A stretch of 64,000 nt of DNA. Source: Dyadobacter linearis. Its GTDB lineage: Bacteria > Bacteroidota > Bacteroidia > Cytophagales > Spirosomataceae. The stretch spans positions 248,001 to 312,000 of the forward strand of contig NZ_CAJRAU010000007.1 of the NCBI RefSeq assembly GCF_907165045.1. The letters are read 5' to 3'. Of this stretch, positions 33,497 through 41,835 are shown one piece after another. Every line of letters starts with the position of its first letter. Position 1 is the stretch's first letter. A model generated the notes under the pieces. The model saw only the letters and a list, made by a program, of their open reading frames with translations, did no database searches and had not been told where the DNA came from. The position numbers were made by a program, and so were the translations under genes.

Positions 33497-35233
33497 TTAC
33501 TCCCAGTTAGGGTTCTGCGTCAGGTTGGTATTCAGCAGGCGTTCCTGTCTCGGGATCGGGTAAAGATAGTCTTTGGTTTCGTCGAATTTCTTGTTGATAT
33601 GTCCATTCACGACGATATTACCGCCTTTATTCCCATTTTCCAGCAAAATCTCACTACCCAGTTTCAACAGCTGCGCACCCGGTACCGTCGGTTTTGTTCC
33701 TTCATAAATAACAAGGTCCACCTTTCCGTTTTTGTCAAGATCGTAGTTGCCCGGGCCGGGAAAGTACATTCCTTTGAACTGTCTCGTCAGCAATTGACCT
33801 TCTTTCCAGCGAATGATATCATCCCAGCGCAGGAAATTTTCCATCACCATTTCAATCCTTCTTTCACGGCGGATTTCCAGTAGTACGCCCGCATTCTTGC
33901 CGGTCAGGTTGGTGTACATTTGGGCCTGGTAAGGATCCGGTTTCGTATTCGCATTCAGCATATTAATGTTCGGCATACCTACGCGTTCGCGGGTCAGTTT
34001 AGTCGATATTTCCAGGTCTTCCTGCGTCAGGGTACCTTTTTCAGCTTTGGCTTCGGCGTAATTCAGCAATACTTCGGCATACCTGAAAATCGGCATATCC
34101 GTAATATCCTTATTGAAAGTATCCCATTTCGGCTCGGACACAAATTTGATGAGCTGATAGCCGGTAACCGTCGCGCCAAACTCCGGTACGAGCGGGGTAG
34201 TTTCTCCAATGCGGGTATATCCCGGCGTGCGGATCGTCTGCGAAAGGCGCGGGTCACGGTTTTGAACTTCTTCGTAAAACTGCATCGTTTCGTAACCCTT
34301 CACATTCGTAAAAGGGGTCCCGTCTTTCATCAGGTAGCTATTCACCAGTTTTTTCTCCAATCCCGGCTTTCCGTAGGAAGCGGTCATGGTGTAGTAGTTG
34401 AGGTTATGATAAACCTGCAATTCATCGCTGAAATCCCTGGCCAGAATTACTTCGTCCGCAATCGCATTATCGGAAGAGAAAAGTCTCAGATAAGCCGTTT
34501 CGGGCGTCGCTTTATAAATCGTGTAGCCGCTGTTTTTGATCAGCTCTTCGGAAGCCGCAATGCTTGCGTCCAGGAATTTTTCGGAATCGGGCAGCTTAAA
34601 CTCGGTGTGGTATTTGCGGAAAGTGCCTTCATAAAGTCCCACACGAGACTTTAATGCGAGTACAGTCCATTTTGTGACCGAGTTGACCTGACGAGCATTA
34701 TTCGCGCTAAGTGCCTGCGCCGCGTAGTCCAGGTCAGCCATAACCGAGTCCATCACCAATGTGCGCGGGTCGCGGGCTTTGGTGAGCAGGTCTTCATCTT
34801 CCACTTCAATCGTGCTGGAATACCAGGGTACATCGCCGAAACGCTTTACCATTTGGAAATAAAAATATGCCCTGAAAAACCGCGCAACGCCATTATAGCG
34901 GGCGACTGCGTTCTTGTCGGGACATTTATTAGAATTGGCCAGGAAATAATTGATATTCCGCAAACTGCCCCACGACCAGCCTCCGCCGCTTGTAGGTACG
35001 ATGCGGGTTCCCTGTAATTCGTCGCGTAAACTGTTTTTTATAACATTGTCAACATCCTCATTATAAACATCTTCCGCGCCGGGAAGCATATTGTAAAATG
35101 AGTTGGTATAAAGCAGCAGGTCATTTTCGGTATTGAAAAAAGTTTCAGGGGAAATGGCGTCCAGCGGCAGCCTGTTCAGATCGCACGAGGCTAGTCCGAT
35201 GCCCAGAAACAATATGGTAAGTAGCTTTTTCAT
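33497..35233 (-). CDS. SusD/RagB family lipoprotein (locus 2)
   Basis: ATG at 35233 (MKKLLTILFLGIGLASC) gives 578 residues with lipobox GLASC. The SusD pattern is clear: CDLNRLPLDAISPETFF, FFRAYFYFQMVKRFGDVPW, MPIFRYAEVLLNYAEAKAEKG, RRERRIEMVMENFLRWDDI, and the C-terminal YLYPIPRQERLLNTNL-TQNPNWE. It is the surface ligand-binding partner of the SusC encoded 32 bp upstream. The insertion near residues 480-545 (YFPGPGNYDLDKNGKVDL) is a loop common in larger SusD proteins. Confidence 0.95.
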   Translation of the reverse strand: MKKLLTILFLGIGLASCDLNRLPLDAISPETFFNTENDLLLYTNSFYNMLPGAEDVYNEDVDNVIKNSLRDELQGTRIVPTSGGGWSWGSLRNINYFLANSNKCPDKNAVARYNGVARFFRAYFYFQMVKRFGDVPWYSSTIEVEDEDLLTKARDPRTLVMDSVMADLDYAAQALSANNARQVNSVTKWTVLALKSRVGLYEGTFRKYHTEFKLPDSEKFLDASIAASEELIKNSGYTIYKATPETAYLRLFSSDNAIADEVILARDFSDELQVYHNLNYYTMTASYGKPGLEKKLVNSYLMKDGTPFTNVKGYETMQFYEEVQNRDPRLSQTIRTPGYTRIGETTPLVPEFGATVTGYQLIKFVSEPKWDTFNKDITDMPIFRYAEVLLNYAEAKAEKGTLTQEDLEISTKLTRERVGMPNINMLNANTKPDPYQAQMYTNLTGKNAGVLLEIRRERRIEMVMENFLRWDDIIRWKEGQLLTRQFKGMYFPGPGNYDLDKNGKVDLVIYEGTKPTVPGAQLLKLGSEILLENGNKGGNIVVNGHINKKFDETKDYLYPIPRQERLLNTNLTQNPNWE

Positions 35234-35265
35234 AAGATTATTTAAAATTTTGTTGGACAACCGGA

Positions 35266-38200
35266 TCAGAAATTAATGCTCAAACCAGCAGAGTAGGTCT
35301 TCGAAAGGGGATAGGTCCTTCCGTTTGTACCGTCGCCGTCGAATTGTTCCGGGTCGATGTATTTGCTTCTCAGCGGCGTGTAAGTCAGCAGGTTTTCACC
35401 ACTGATATATATCCGCGCGTTCGGGATGCGGAGTTTGGTGGTCAGTTTAGGAGGAATTGTATAGCCTATCACCACGTTTTTCAATCTCAGATAGCCCACA
35501 TTCTGAATGTACCGGTCGTTTCTTGCATTCAGGTCGCCGCCGCCATTCAGTGCTGTGTAGCCACGCAGGATCGGGAAGTATGCATCCTGATTTTCAGGAG
35601 TCCACACATCTTCCTGGAAATCTTTTGGAATGAAAGAATAATAAGGTCTCGAATAAGGTCCCCAGAATTTGTCCGCATTCGCGCCCGGGTACCAGTTTTT
35701 GCGAAGAATACCTTGCGCCAGGGCTGAAATGTCAAATCCTGACCACGATGCACCCAGGTTAAGTCCGTAACGGAACCTCGGGCTGGTGTTTCCGATCACT
35801 TTCAAATCGCCGTGATCAGCCAGGGTATTGGCTCCTTCCGAGATCTTCCCGTCACCGTTCACATCAATGAATTTGAGATCACCCGCCTGCAATTTGCTCC
35901 ATTCGCCCGGCGCGCTCAAACGCTGCTTGTTGACCAGTGTCTGATCCACCGTATAAGCCTGCGCCTCGTCGTTTGATTTGAAATATCCGTCAATCGAATA
36001 TCCCCACATTTCTCCGATCGTCTGGCCTTCGTAGCGGCTGGAAAGGATTTTATTTGGGTTGTCAAATTTCGTGATCTTCGCTTTGTAGTCAGATAAAATG
36101 AACGACGCATTGTAGGAAAGCACTTTTCCAGCCACTTTAAACTGATCTCGCCAGCTGAGCGCCAATTCGAATCCGCGCGTTTCAAGGTCACCTGCATTCT
36201 GCGTCGGAACAGTAGCTCCGTACACTGATGGAAGAACCTGGCCGGGGATCAGCATATCCGTTGTTCTGCGGATGTAGGCGTCAAATACAAGGTTCAGCCT
36301 GCTTTTGAAGAAATCTGCGTCGAGACCAATATTGGAAGTGGTCGCTTTTTCCCAAGTCAGATTAGACGAGATCGGGTTCGGATTGTTGACATAATTGAGT
36401 TTCTGTCCGTTCGTCATCCAGGAAGAAAGCGCAGTCGGCATTGTAGAAATATAAGGATAGTAGCTCGCCGAGTTATTATTTGCCGGCAGCTGGTTGCCTA
36501 ATGTTCCATAAGATGCTCTGATTTTCAGGTTATTGACAGCGCCTTTGATCGGGTCAAAGAAATTTTCCTCACTGATTCTCCAACCTGCTGAAACCGAAGG
36601 AAAGAAACCGAAACGGCGACCTTCACCAAAGCGCGAAGTACCATCGTAGCGACCATTCACTTCAAGCAGGTATTTGCCCATATAATCATAGTTGGCCCGG
36701 AAAAAAGCGCCGAATAGTGAATACTGGTAAGAATCTCCGTCAGTCAGCTGCTCGCCGGTACCGAGGTTCAGGTCATTCAGACTTTCAGAAAGCAGGTTTT
36801 TTCTGGCACCAAAAAGCCGCTGGTGCTTTTTGTTTTCATAGTTCATACCCAAAGTACCGGCGATATAATGCTTGCCCAGTGTTTTGTTATAAGAAGTATA
36901 CACATTGGTCACATTCATCGGGTCGAACCAGAATGTCTTCTTCAACTGGTCGGTATTGTAATTAGGTACCGGCGTCAATATGCCGGGCTGGACCGAATAC
37001 TGCGCGACCGCGGAACGGTACCAGTCGTCGGCGATGTAAAACGAATAAGAGTGATTTGCTACCAGGTTCCAGTTCTTGGTGAAATCCATCGTGATCGTAT
37101 TGATCGTGGTCAGCTCGTGGACTTTCTTTTCACCACCGGCAACACCTTTCAATAGATTGGCAAACAACCCGTCGCCAATCGAATAGTTGTTTTTCAATGT
37201 ATTATAGGTAGCAGTACCGTCCGGGTTACGGGGTGCGTAAGCCGGCATTGCGTGCACGGTAATCGCGACGAAATTCGCATTTGCGCCGCCTTCCAGTCCG
37301 GGATATTTGTATCTGGAATCAAAATACTGGGTATTGTTACTGATTTTCAGCCACGGGGTCAGCTGCGCATTCACTTTCGTACGCAATGTGTAGGAGTTGA
37401 ATTTATCGGTATTGATCCGCATGATCCCTTCCTTTTGAAAAGCCGAACCTGACAGGAAATAATTGATCTTGTCCGTTCCTCCCGAAACATTGAGGTTATG
37501 CTGGCTCGTAGGCTGGGTCATATCGAAGATCGTATCCCACCAGTTGTAGTTTCCGTAGTAGTTGTAAATGTCTTTTCCGTTCACATTCTTCACCACTGTC
37601 CACGGGCGGGCAGGATTTTCAGTTTTGTCGTATCTTCTGGCTTCCAGTTCGGCATAATCTTCTTCTGAATACCGCGTGTAGGTATTGCCCGTCGCGCGTT
37701 TGAAAGCCTCGTCATTCAGCATCGTATGTTCGTACCCGTTCGTCATAAAGTCGGTGCTGACAGTAGGAGTGGACCAGCCGAAGTTATTGCTGTAACCAAC
37801 GCTCGTTTTGCCGCTCTTCGCCGTTTTTGTAGTAACTAAAATTACCCCAAAAGCACCGCGCGCACCGTAAATGGCCGAAGCGGCCGCGTCTTTCAACACC
37901 GAAACAGACTCTACGTCGCCCGGGTTAATGCGGTTAATATCCCCCGGAATACCGTCGATCAGTACCAGCGGGCCGCCACCGTTAATCGAAGTTTCTCCGC
38001 GCACGTTCAAGCTGCCGCCCGAGCCTGGCTGGCCGGTACTGAATGTAATGTTCAGGTTAGGGACCATACCCTGCAATATTTGCGACATATTGTTCAAAGG
38101 TCTGTTTTCAAGATCTTTGGAACTGATCGTACTCACAGCGCCGGTCAGGTTAACCCTTTTTTGCGTACCATAACCAACTACAACTACTTCCGAAAGTGCC

Positions 38201-38865
38201 TTATTATCTGTATCCAGCGAGATATTGATTTCCGAGCGGCTGCCTACAACCACTTCCTGCGAGATATAGCCGACGAAACTAAAAACCAGTACCGCTTGCG
38301 GGTTGGGAACTACCATTGTGAATTTTCCATCACTGTCGGTTGTGGTACCCTGCGCACTTCCCTTCAAAACCACACTCACGCCCGGTAGCGTACCCTGCCC
38401 GTCATTCGAGCTTACCGTACCGGTGATGGTAATATCGACCGGGTTGACATAATTATAAAGTTTCTCTTCCATATTATTGATGAAAGATTCTTCCTTATTC
38501 ACCTTGGTCTTCGCCAGTACGATCTGCTCGTTGATCACCTTGTAATCGATCCCCCTCGGGGTCAGCAGCTGGTCAAGTACTTTCGAGAGTTTTTCGTTTT
38601 TTACATTAATACTAACCTGCTCCCTCACAGATACTCTGCTGCTGTACACAAAACGCGTATTTACTTTCTGCTGAATCTGGTTTAATGCTTCTTTAAGCGA
38701 AACATTTTTCAGGTTCAGTGTCATATCCTTGCTCAGAACAGATTGAGCGGAAGTCTCCTTCGCATAGCTGCCCCCGGCGAGCAGGGTAACGATAATCCAT
38801 TGAAGCAGTCCAATGCGCATGATTTTTCGCCAGTTGACCGGCTTGTTACGTACTGATTTTTGCAT
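35266..38865 (-). CDS. SusC/RagA family TonB-dependent transporter with STN domain (locus 2)
   Basis: ATG at 38865 (MQKSVRNKPVNWRKIMRIG) is preferred; an upstream GTG would add nine residues and cut into the leader. About 1199 residues: signal region to about 40, STN domain (SVLSKDMTLNLKNVSL to YKVINEQIVLAKT), beta-sandwich (ITGTVSSNDGQGTLPGVSV), plug (LSEVVVVGYGTQKR, PLVLIDGIPGDINRINP, VESVSVLKDAAASAIYGARG) and a barrel ending TYSAGLSINF. With SusD it imports an unknown nutrient, perhaps a phosphorylated compound given the two phosphoesterases downstream. A plus-strand promoter overlaps its start codon. Confidence 0.95.
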   Translation of the reverse strand: MQKSVRNKPVNWRKIMRIGLLQWIIVTLLAGGSYAKETSAQSVLSKDMTLNLKNVSLKEALNQIQQKVNTRFVYSSRVSVREQVSINVKNEKLSKVLDQLLTPRGIDYKVINEQIVLAKTKVNKEESFINNMEEKLYNYVNPVDITITGTVSSNDGQGTLPGVSVVLKGSAQGTTTDSDGKFTMVVPNPQAVLVFSFVGYISQEVVVGSRSEINISLDTDNKALSEVVVVGYGTQKRVNLTGAVSTISSKDLENRPLNNMSQILQGMVPNLNITFSTGQPGSGGSLNVRGETSINGGGPLVLIDGIPGDINRINPGDVESVSVLKDAAASAIYGARGAFGVILVTTKTAKSGKTSVGYSNNFGWSTPTVSTDFMTNGYEHTMLNDEAFKRATGNTYTRYSEEDYAELEARRYDKTENPARPWTVVKNVNGKDIYNYYGNYNWWDTIFDMTQPTSQHNLNVSGGTDKINYFLSGSAFQKEGIMRINTDKFNSYTLRTKVNAQLTPWLKISNNTQYFDSRYKYPGLEGGANANFVAITVHAMPAYAPRNPDGTATYNTLKNNYSIGDGLFANLLKGVAGGEKKVHELTTINTITMDFTKNWNLVANHSYSFYIADDWYRSAVAQYSVQPGILTPVPNYNTDQLKKTFWFDPMNVTNVYTSYNKTLGKHYIAGTLGMNYENKKHQRLFGARKNLLSESLNDLNLGTGEQLTDGDSYQYSLFGAFFRANYDYMGKYLLEVNGRYDGTSRFGEGRRFGFFPSVSAGWRISEENFFDPIKGAVNNLKIRASYGTLGNQLPANNNSASYYPYISTMPTALSSWMTNGQKLNYVNNPNPISSNLTWEKATTSNIGLDADFFKSRLNLVFDAYIRRTTDMLIPGQVLPSVYGATVPTQNAGDLETRGFELALSWRDQFKVAGKVLSYNASFILSDYKAKITKFDNPNKILSSRYEGQTIGEMWGYSIDGYFKSNDEAQAYTVDQTLVNKQRLSAPGEWSKLQAGDLKFIDVNGDGKISEGANTLADHGDLKVIGNTSPRFRYGLNLGASWSGFDISALAQGILRKNWYPGANADKFWGPYSRPYYSFIPKDFQEDVWTPENQDAYFPILRGYTALNGGGDLNARNDRYIQNVGYLRLKNVVIGYTIPPKLTTKLRIPNARIYISGENLLTYTPLRSKYIDPEQFDGDGTNGRTYPLSKTYSAGLSINF

Positions 38866-38872
38866 AATTTTG
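38843..38872 (+). promoter_or_regulatory. Plus-strand promoter at the susC start of locus 2
   Basis: TTG (38843-38845), 19 bp, then TAATTTTG (38865-38872) match the Bacteroidota housekeeping consensus TTG-N17-23-TAnnTTTG in sequence and spacing. It points away from susC coding sequence into the susC leader, antisense to the operon. Initiation is expected near 38878-38880. Confidence 0.6.
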
Positions 38873-38878
38873 ATTGTC

Positions 38879-38980
38879 TGATGGTTAGGCACTGTTGGAT
38901 AAATTCTTCTTTTTGATCGGTGGTACGATCAAAAAGGCTTTGTTTTGGAACCGGGGGTGGTGGTACACCTCCGGTTTTTT
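38879..38980 (+). ncRNA. Candidate antisense sRNA to the susC leader, locus 2
   Basis: About 102 nt bounded by the promoter at 38843-38872 and an intrinsic terminator at 38949-38980. Internally it has an 11-bp perfect hairpin (38909-38919 with 38926-38936, CTTTTTGATCG) with loop GTGGTA; the terminator hairpin has the same loop. The RNA would be complementary to about -14 to -115 of the susC start codon. No protein-coding potential was seen. It recalls the cis-antisense sRNAs (DonS type) reported at Bacteroides SusCD loci that have sigma/anti-sigma genes; homology is not claimed. Confidence 0.55.
38949..38980 (+). terminator. Plus-strand intrinsic terminator between fecR and susC of locus 2
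   Basis: AACCGGGGGTG (38949-38959), loop GTGGTA, CACCTCCGGTT (38966-38976): 11 pairs including one G-U, running into six T (38975-38980). The T-run follows the hairpin only on the plus strand. It occupies the same place as the terminator in locus 1. Confidence 0.7.
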
Positions 38981-39021
38981 CATGGTGGTACTGAGTGGAT
39001 GTTCATAGCTGACAGATTGGA

Positions 39022-40038
39022 TTATTCACAGGGCGCGCCGCTGATCGTGATCGTATCGCCGGACAAGGAATAACTGGCCTCCAAAGTGGTACAGAGCATT
39101 TCAAGAATGCTGTTCAGAGGATGTGATTCAAAGTTGGCGGTGACGCTGCACTGGGCGATGCCCGGGTTGGAAAATGAAATATTGACATCGAACCGTTTTT
39201 CAAGCTGCTCGATCACTTTGATCATCGGAGTTTCTTCAAAAACAATGGTTACCGGTTCATAAATGGGCTTTCTGGCTTGCGGAACGATTACACGGGCAGT
39301 CAGTTTTCGCGAACCCGTTTCAAACAAAGCCTGCTCTTTAGGCTTCAAGATCACCTGCTGCGCCGCACCGACCTTATCCCGGGCGGATACTTCCACACTG
39401 CCTGTGACCACATCCACCTGAAACATTTTTTTGCTGACGGGCGCTTTTACATTAAAGCTCGTACCCAATACCCGGATCGCCAGCTCGCCGCTTTCGATCA
39501 GGAACGGGCGGGCAGGATCTTTTTGAATATCAAAAAAACCTTCTCCTGAAAAATGGACAGCCCGCTGGTTTGTATCAAATGCTTTCGGATAAATAATAAC
39601 TGCATCCGGATGCATTGCCACTGAACTTTGATCGGGAAGCTGGTGGATCACGATCCGCGTCGCCTCGTTTCTGAAAGTGATCAGTTCGACAGATTTGTTC
39701 TGGATTTGCTGCGCAGCAATTTTCTGTTCTTTTGCCTGATTTTTGACATTATAAAAAAAGTAAATGCCCGCAGCGAGCAGTACCGAGGCCGCAATGCTGG
39801 TCAGCCAGCGCCAGCTGTACGAAAGCGCCGGTTTCTCTTCCTCAAAATCCAGTTGATTCTTTATTTCAGAAAATGTATTGTTCCTGATCTCTCCCACATC
39901 CGAGTCGGGCAGCTGGTCAAGAAATGCAGATTCCCCTTGCAGCGATTCGTACCACGCTTCCACCTGCGCCTTTTCTTCTTCGGTGCATTGGTCCAGCAAA
40001 TATTTTTGAAGCAGCGAAGGGGGGATCTGAGGGGTCAT
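39022..40038 (-). CDS. FecR family anti-sigma factor (locus 2)
   Basis: 338 residues. The N-terminal cytoplasmic part (about 1-80) begins MTPQIPPSLLQKYLLDQCTE with the motif EEKAQVEAWYESL; one TM helix is at about 85-105 (WLTSIAASVLLAAGIYFFY). The periplasmic FecR domain has LPDQSSVAMHPDAVIIYP, VHFSGEGFFDIQKDPARPF and IRVLGTSFNVKAP; the C-terminal DUF4974-type domain has MIKVIEQLEKRFDVNISF and SILEMLCTTLEASYSL. It pairs with the sigma factor at 40111, with 72 bp between them. Confidence 0.93.
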   Translation of the reverse strand: MTPQIPPSLLQKYLLDQCTEEEKAQVEAWYESLQGESAFLDQLPDSDVGEIRNNTFSEIKNQLDFEEEKPALSYSWRWLTSIAASVLLAAGIYFFYNVKNQAKEQKIAAQQIQNKSVELITFRNEATRIVIHQLPDQSSVAMHPDAVIIYPKAFDTNQRAVHFSGEGFFDIQKDPARPFLIESGELAIRVLGTSFNVKAPVSKKMFQVDVVTGSVEVSARDKVGAAQQVILKPKEQALFETGSRKLTARVIVPQARKPIYEPVTIVFEETPMIKVIEQLEKRFDVNISFSNPGIAQCSVTANFESHPLNSILEMLCTTLEASYSLSGDTITISGAPCE

Positions 40039-40110
40039 CTTCCTAATAATGGTTATACCAGGAAGTCGCGCGCCGGAGCAGCGACCCTTAGCCGGTCGCT
40101 CAATTTATTT

Positions 40111-40695
40111 TCAGAAGATCAGAGAAAGTATTAAAGCGTAGATCATGTGCTCTTTCAAATGCGCTTTCAGTACTCGCAAAGCTTTGGTAATGTGCTGTTC
40201 CACAGTCTTTTCCGAGATAGAAAGCTGTTCTGCGATATTTTTATTGGCAAACCCCTGGCGGCTCAGGATGAATACTTCCTGGCATTTAGGCGGCAGCAAA
40301 TGTAGTCCCGACTGGTAACGAAGTTCCAGATCGGAGACCAATGCAGACTGGTCGGCGGTTTCCTCGTGGCCGGGCTGGTGGATAGTCCACTGGTCGTAAT
40401 GGCGGCGGCGGGTAAGTTCTTTTCTGTAAAATGAAATAACCTGCCTTTTGGCGATCGTGAACAGCAGTGACTTGCAGCAATCGGCATGCATGCGATCGCG
40501 TTGCTGCCAAAGGTTCACAAAAAGCTCCTGAATAATCTCCTGAGCCGCAAATTGATCGTGAACTTTACTGTAAGCATAATTAAAAAGCGACTTGAAATAG
40601 CGATTGTAAAGCGCTTCAAATGCCAGCTCATCGTGCTGCTCACGGATCAGCGTAAGGATATTTTCATCGGAACAGTTGTCGTATATGTAGTTCAT
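40111..40695 (-). CDS. ECF RNA polymerase sigma factor (FecI-like, locus 2)
   Basis: 194 residues: region 2 at about 15-90 (ALYNRYFKSLFNYAYSKV, AAQEIIQELFVNLWQQRDRM, KSLLFTIAKRQVISFYRKE) and region 4 at about 125-180 (LLPPKCQEVFILSRQGFAN, NIAEQLSISEKTVEQHITKA), with a hydrophobic C-terminus (MIYALILSLIF). It heads the minus-strand set sigma-fecR-susC-susD-phosphoesterase-EEP and is divergent from araR. Confidence 0.94.
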   Translation of the reverse strand: MNYIYDNCSDENILTLIREQHDELAFEALYNRYFKSLFNYAYSKVHDQFAAQEIIQELFVNLWQQRDRMHADCCKSLLFTIAKRQVISFYRKELTRRRHYDQWTIHQPGHEETADQSALVSDLELRYQSGLHLLPPKCQEVFILSRQGFANKNIAEQLSISEKTVEQHITKALRVLKAHLKEHMIYALILSLIF

Positions 40696-40757
40696 AATGA
40701 AGATGGCCTGTGAAATCTGACTTTAACGTGGTCGGAAGGGTTTACAAAATTCGCAAT

Positions 40758-40765
40758 TAAATTTG
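40758..40765 (+). promoter_or_regulatory. Candidate -7 box of araR (TAAATTTG)
   Basis: TAAATTTG matches TAnnTTTG and lies 71 bp before the araR TTG start codon. No clear -33 TTG at the expected distance. Confidence 0.35.
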
Positions 40766-40836
40766 TTCAGGGGTCTTTGTCCAGATTAAGTATTCTCTTT
40801 CTTTTTTTTACTTTCTTAATATAAAATTAACATCAC

Positions 40837-41538
40837 TTGAAAAACTACCCACAGGCTGCACGCATTCTCGTGGCGATCGACTGCATCATTTTTGGTTTCG
40901 ATGGCAAGGAAATCAAGCTATTGCTGATCAAAAGGAATTTTGAGCCGGAGAAGGGAAAATGGTCGCTGATGGGCGGTTTTGTGAATGAGGACGAGGATCT
41001 TTCCGACGGTGCTGCCAGGATACTTTATAACCTGACCGGCCTGAAAAATATTTATGTGGAGCAACTGGAAACGTTCGGTAAAGCCAGGCGCGATCCCGGC
41101 GAGCGGACTGTCTCGGTGGTTTTTTCTGCACTGATCAAAATTGACGCGCACGATTCCGAAGCTGTGCGAAGCCACAATGCATCCTGGATAGCCCTGGACG
41201 CGCGGCCGAAGCTGATATTCGACCACGAAGAAATGGTTGCGCGCGCTATCGAACATTTGAAATACAATGCAGCACTTCACCCGATCGGCTTCGAGCTGCT
41301 GCCCGAACGTTTTACGATCCCGCAACTTCAAAAACTCTACGAAGCGATTTATAATATCCCCATCGACCGGCGAAATTTCAGCAGGAAGCTGCTTTCAACC
41401 GGCTTACTGATCGATACGGGCGATAAAAATAACAACGGCGCAACGAAAAAGGCGACGCTCTACAAGCTGGACACCGAGAAGTATAAAGCCAATTTCCATT
41501 CCTTCTGGAATTTTATGCCCGATTCGATGAAGGAATGA
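40837..41538 (+). CDS. araR: AraR, Nudix-related regulator of arabinose catabolism
   Basis: 233 residues from a TTG start: an in-frame stop lies nine bases upstream, and the sequence is family-like from the first residues (MKNYPQAARILVAIDCIIFGF). Residues 10-150 form a Nudix fold, and the C-terminal 80 residues a winged helix (FTIPQLQKLYEAIYNIPIDRR). The Nudix box is degenerate: G47, E53 and R61 remain, but the catalytic glutamates are Ile62, Asn65 and Leu66, so hydrolysis is unlikely. Nudix-related AraR proteins repress arabinose genes in Bacteroides and release DNA on binding L-arabinose. Its position before araB-araA-araD supports this role. Confidence 0.88.
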   Translation: MKNYPQAARILVAIDCIIFGFDGKEIKLLLIKRNFEPEKGKWSLMGGFVNEDEDLSDGAARILYNLTGLKNIYVEQLETFGKARRDPGERTVSVVFSALIKIDAHDSEAVRSHNASWIALDARPKLIFDHEEMVARAIEHLKYNAALHPIGFELLPERFTIPQLQKLYEAIYNIPIDRRNFSRKLLSTGLLIDTGDKNNNGATKKATLYKLDTEKYKANFHSFWNFMPDSMKE

Positions 41539-41735
41539 AGGAATGATTGAATGATTGAATGATTGAATGATTGAATGAGATAGTGAATGATTGAATGACT
41601 GAATGATTGAATGACCGAATAATTGATTAGTGTTATTGAGTTTCTGTTGTGATTAAGAGCTATAAAGAATTACACAATTATTCATTCATTCGAAACTCCA
41701 TTCATTCATTCGATCATTCAATCATTCAATCATTA
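41533..41735. repeat. Inverted arrays of an octamer (GAATGATT) between araR and araB
   Basis: From 41533 to 41624 the plus strand carries about ten consecutive or near-consecutive octamers of the type GAATGATT, with one TAGT interruption and a few variants (GAATGACT, GAATGACC). From 41681 to 41735 the complementary units (ATTCATTC, AATCATTC) recur two to five times. The arms can fold into a long slippage-prone hairpin with a loop of about 60-90 nt. The first unit overlaps the araR stop codon. Confidence 0.85.
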
Positions 41736-41742
41736 ATAAATT

Positions 41743-41757
41743 GTGTCAATTTTACAC
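41743..41757. promoter_or_regulatory. Candidate AraR operator upstream of araB
   Basis: GTGT-CAATTTT-ACAC is a perfect inverted repeat with a 7-bp centre, 17 bp upstream of the -7 box at 41774, so a bound repressor would cover the -33 region. The binding protein is inferred from position; I did not match it to a published AraR motif. Confidence 0.4.
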
Positions 41758-41773
41758 CAGAAACAAATTTAAT

Positions 41774-41781
41774 TATATTTG
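41774..41781 (+). promoter_or_regulatory. Candidate -7 box of araBAD (TATATTTG)
   Basis: TATATTTG matches TAnnTTTG and lies 54 bp before the araB start codon, downstream of the candidate operator. The -33 element is not obvious (TTTTACA stands in its place), which would suit a regulated promoter. Confidence 0.45.
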
Positions 41782-41835
41782 GTAGTCGATAATTGAAATA
41801 AAAGTCAGCCGGTAAACTATCCTAAACCTATTCAG

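Noticed and set aside
41533..41735. CRISPR array between araR and araB
   Set aside because: Units are 8 bp, contiguous, without unique spacers, and present in both orientations; no cas genes.
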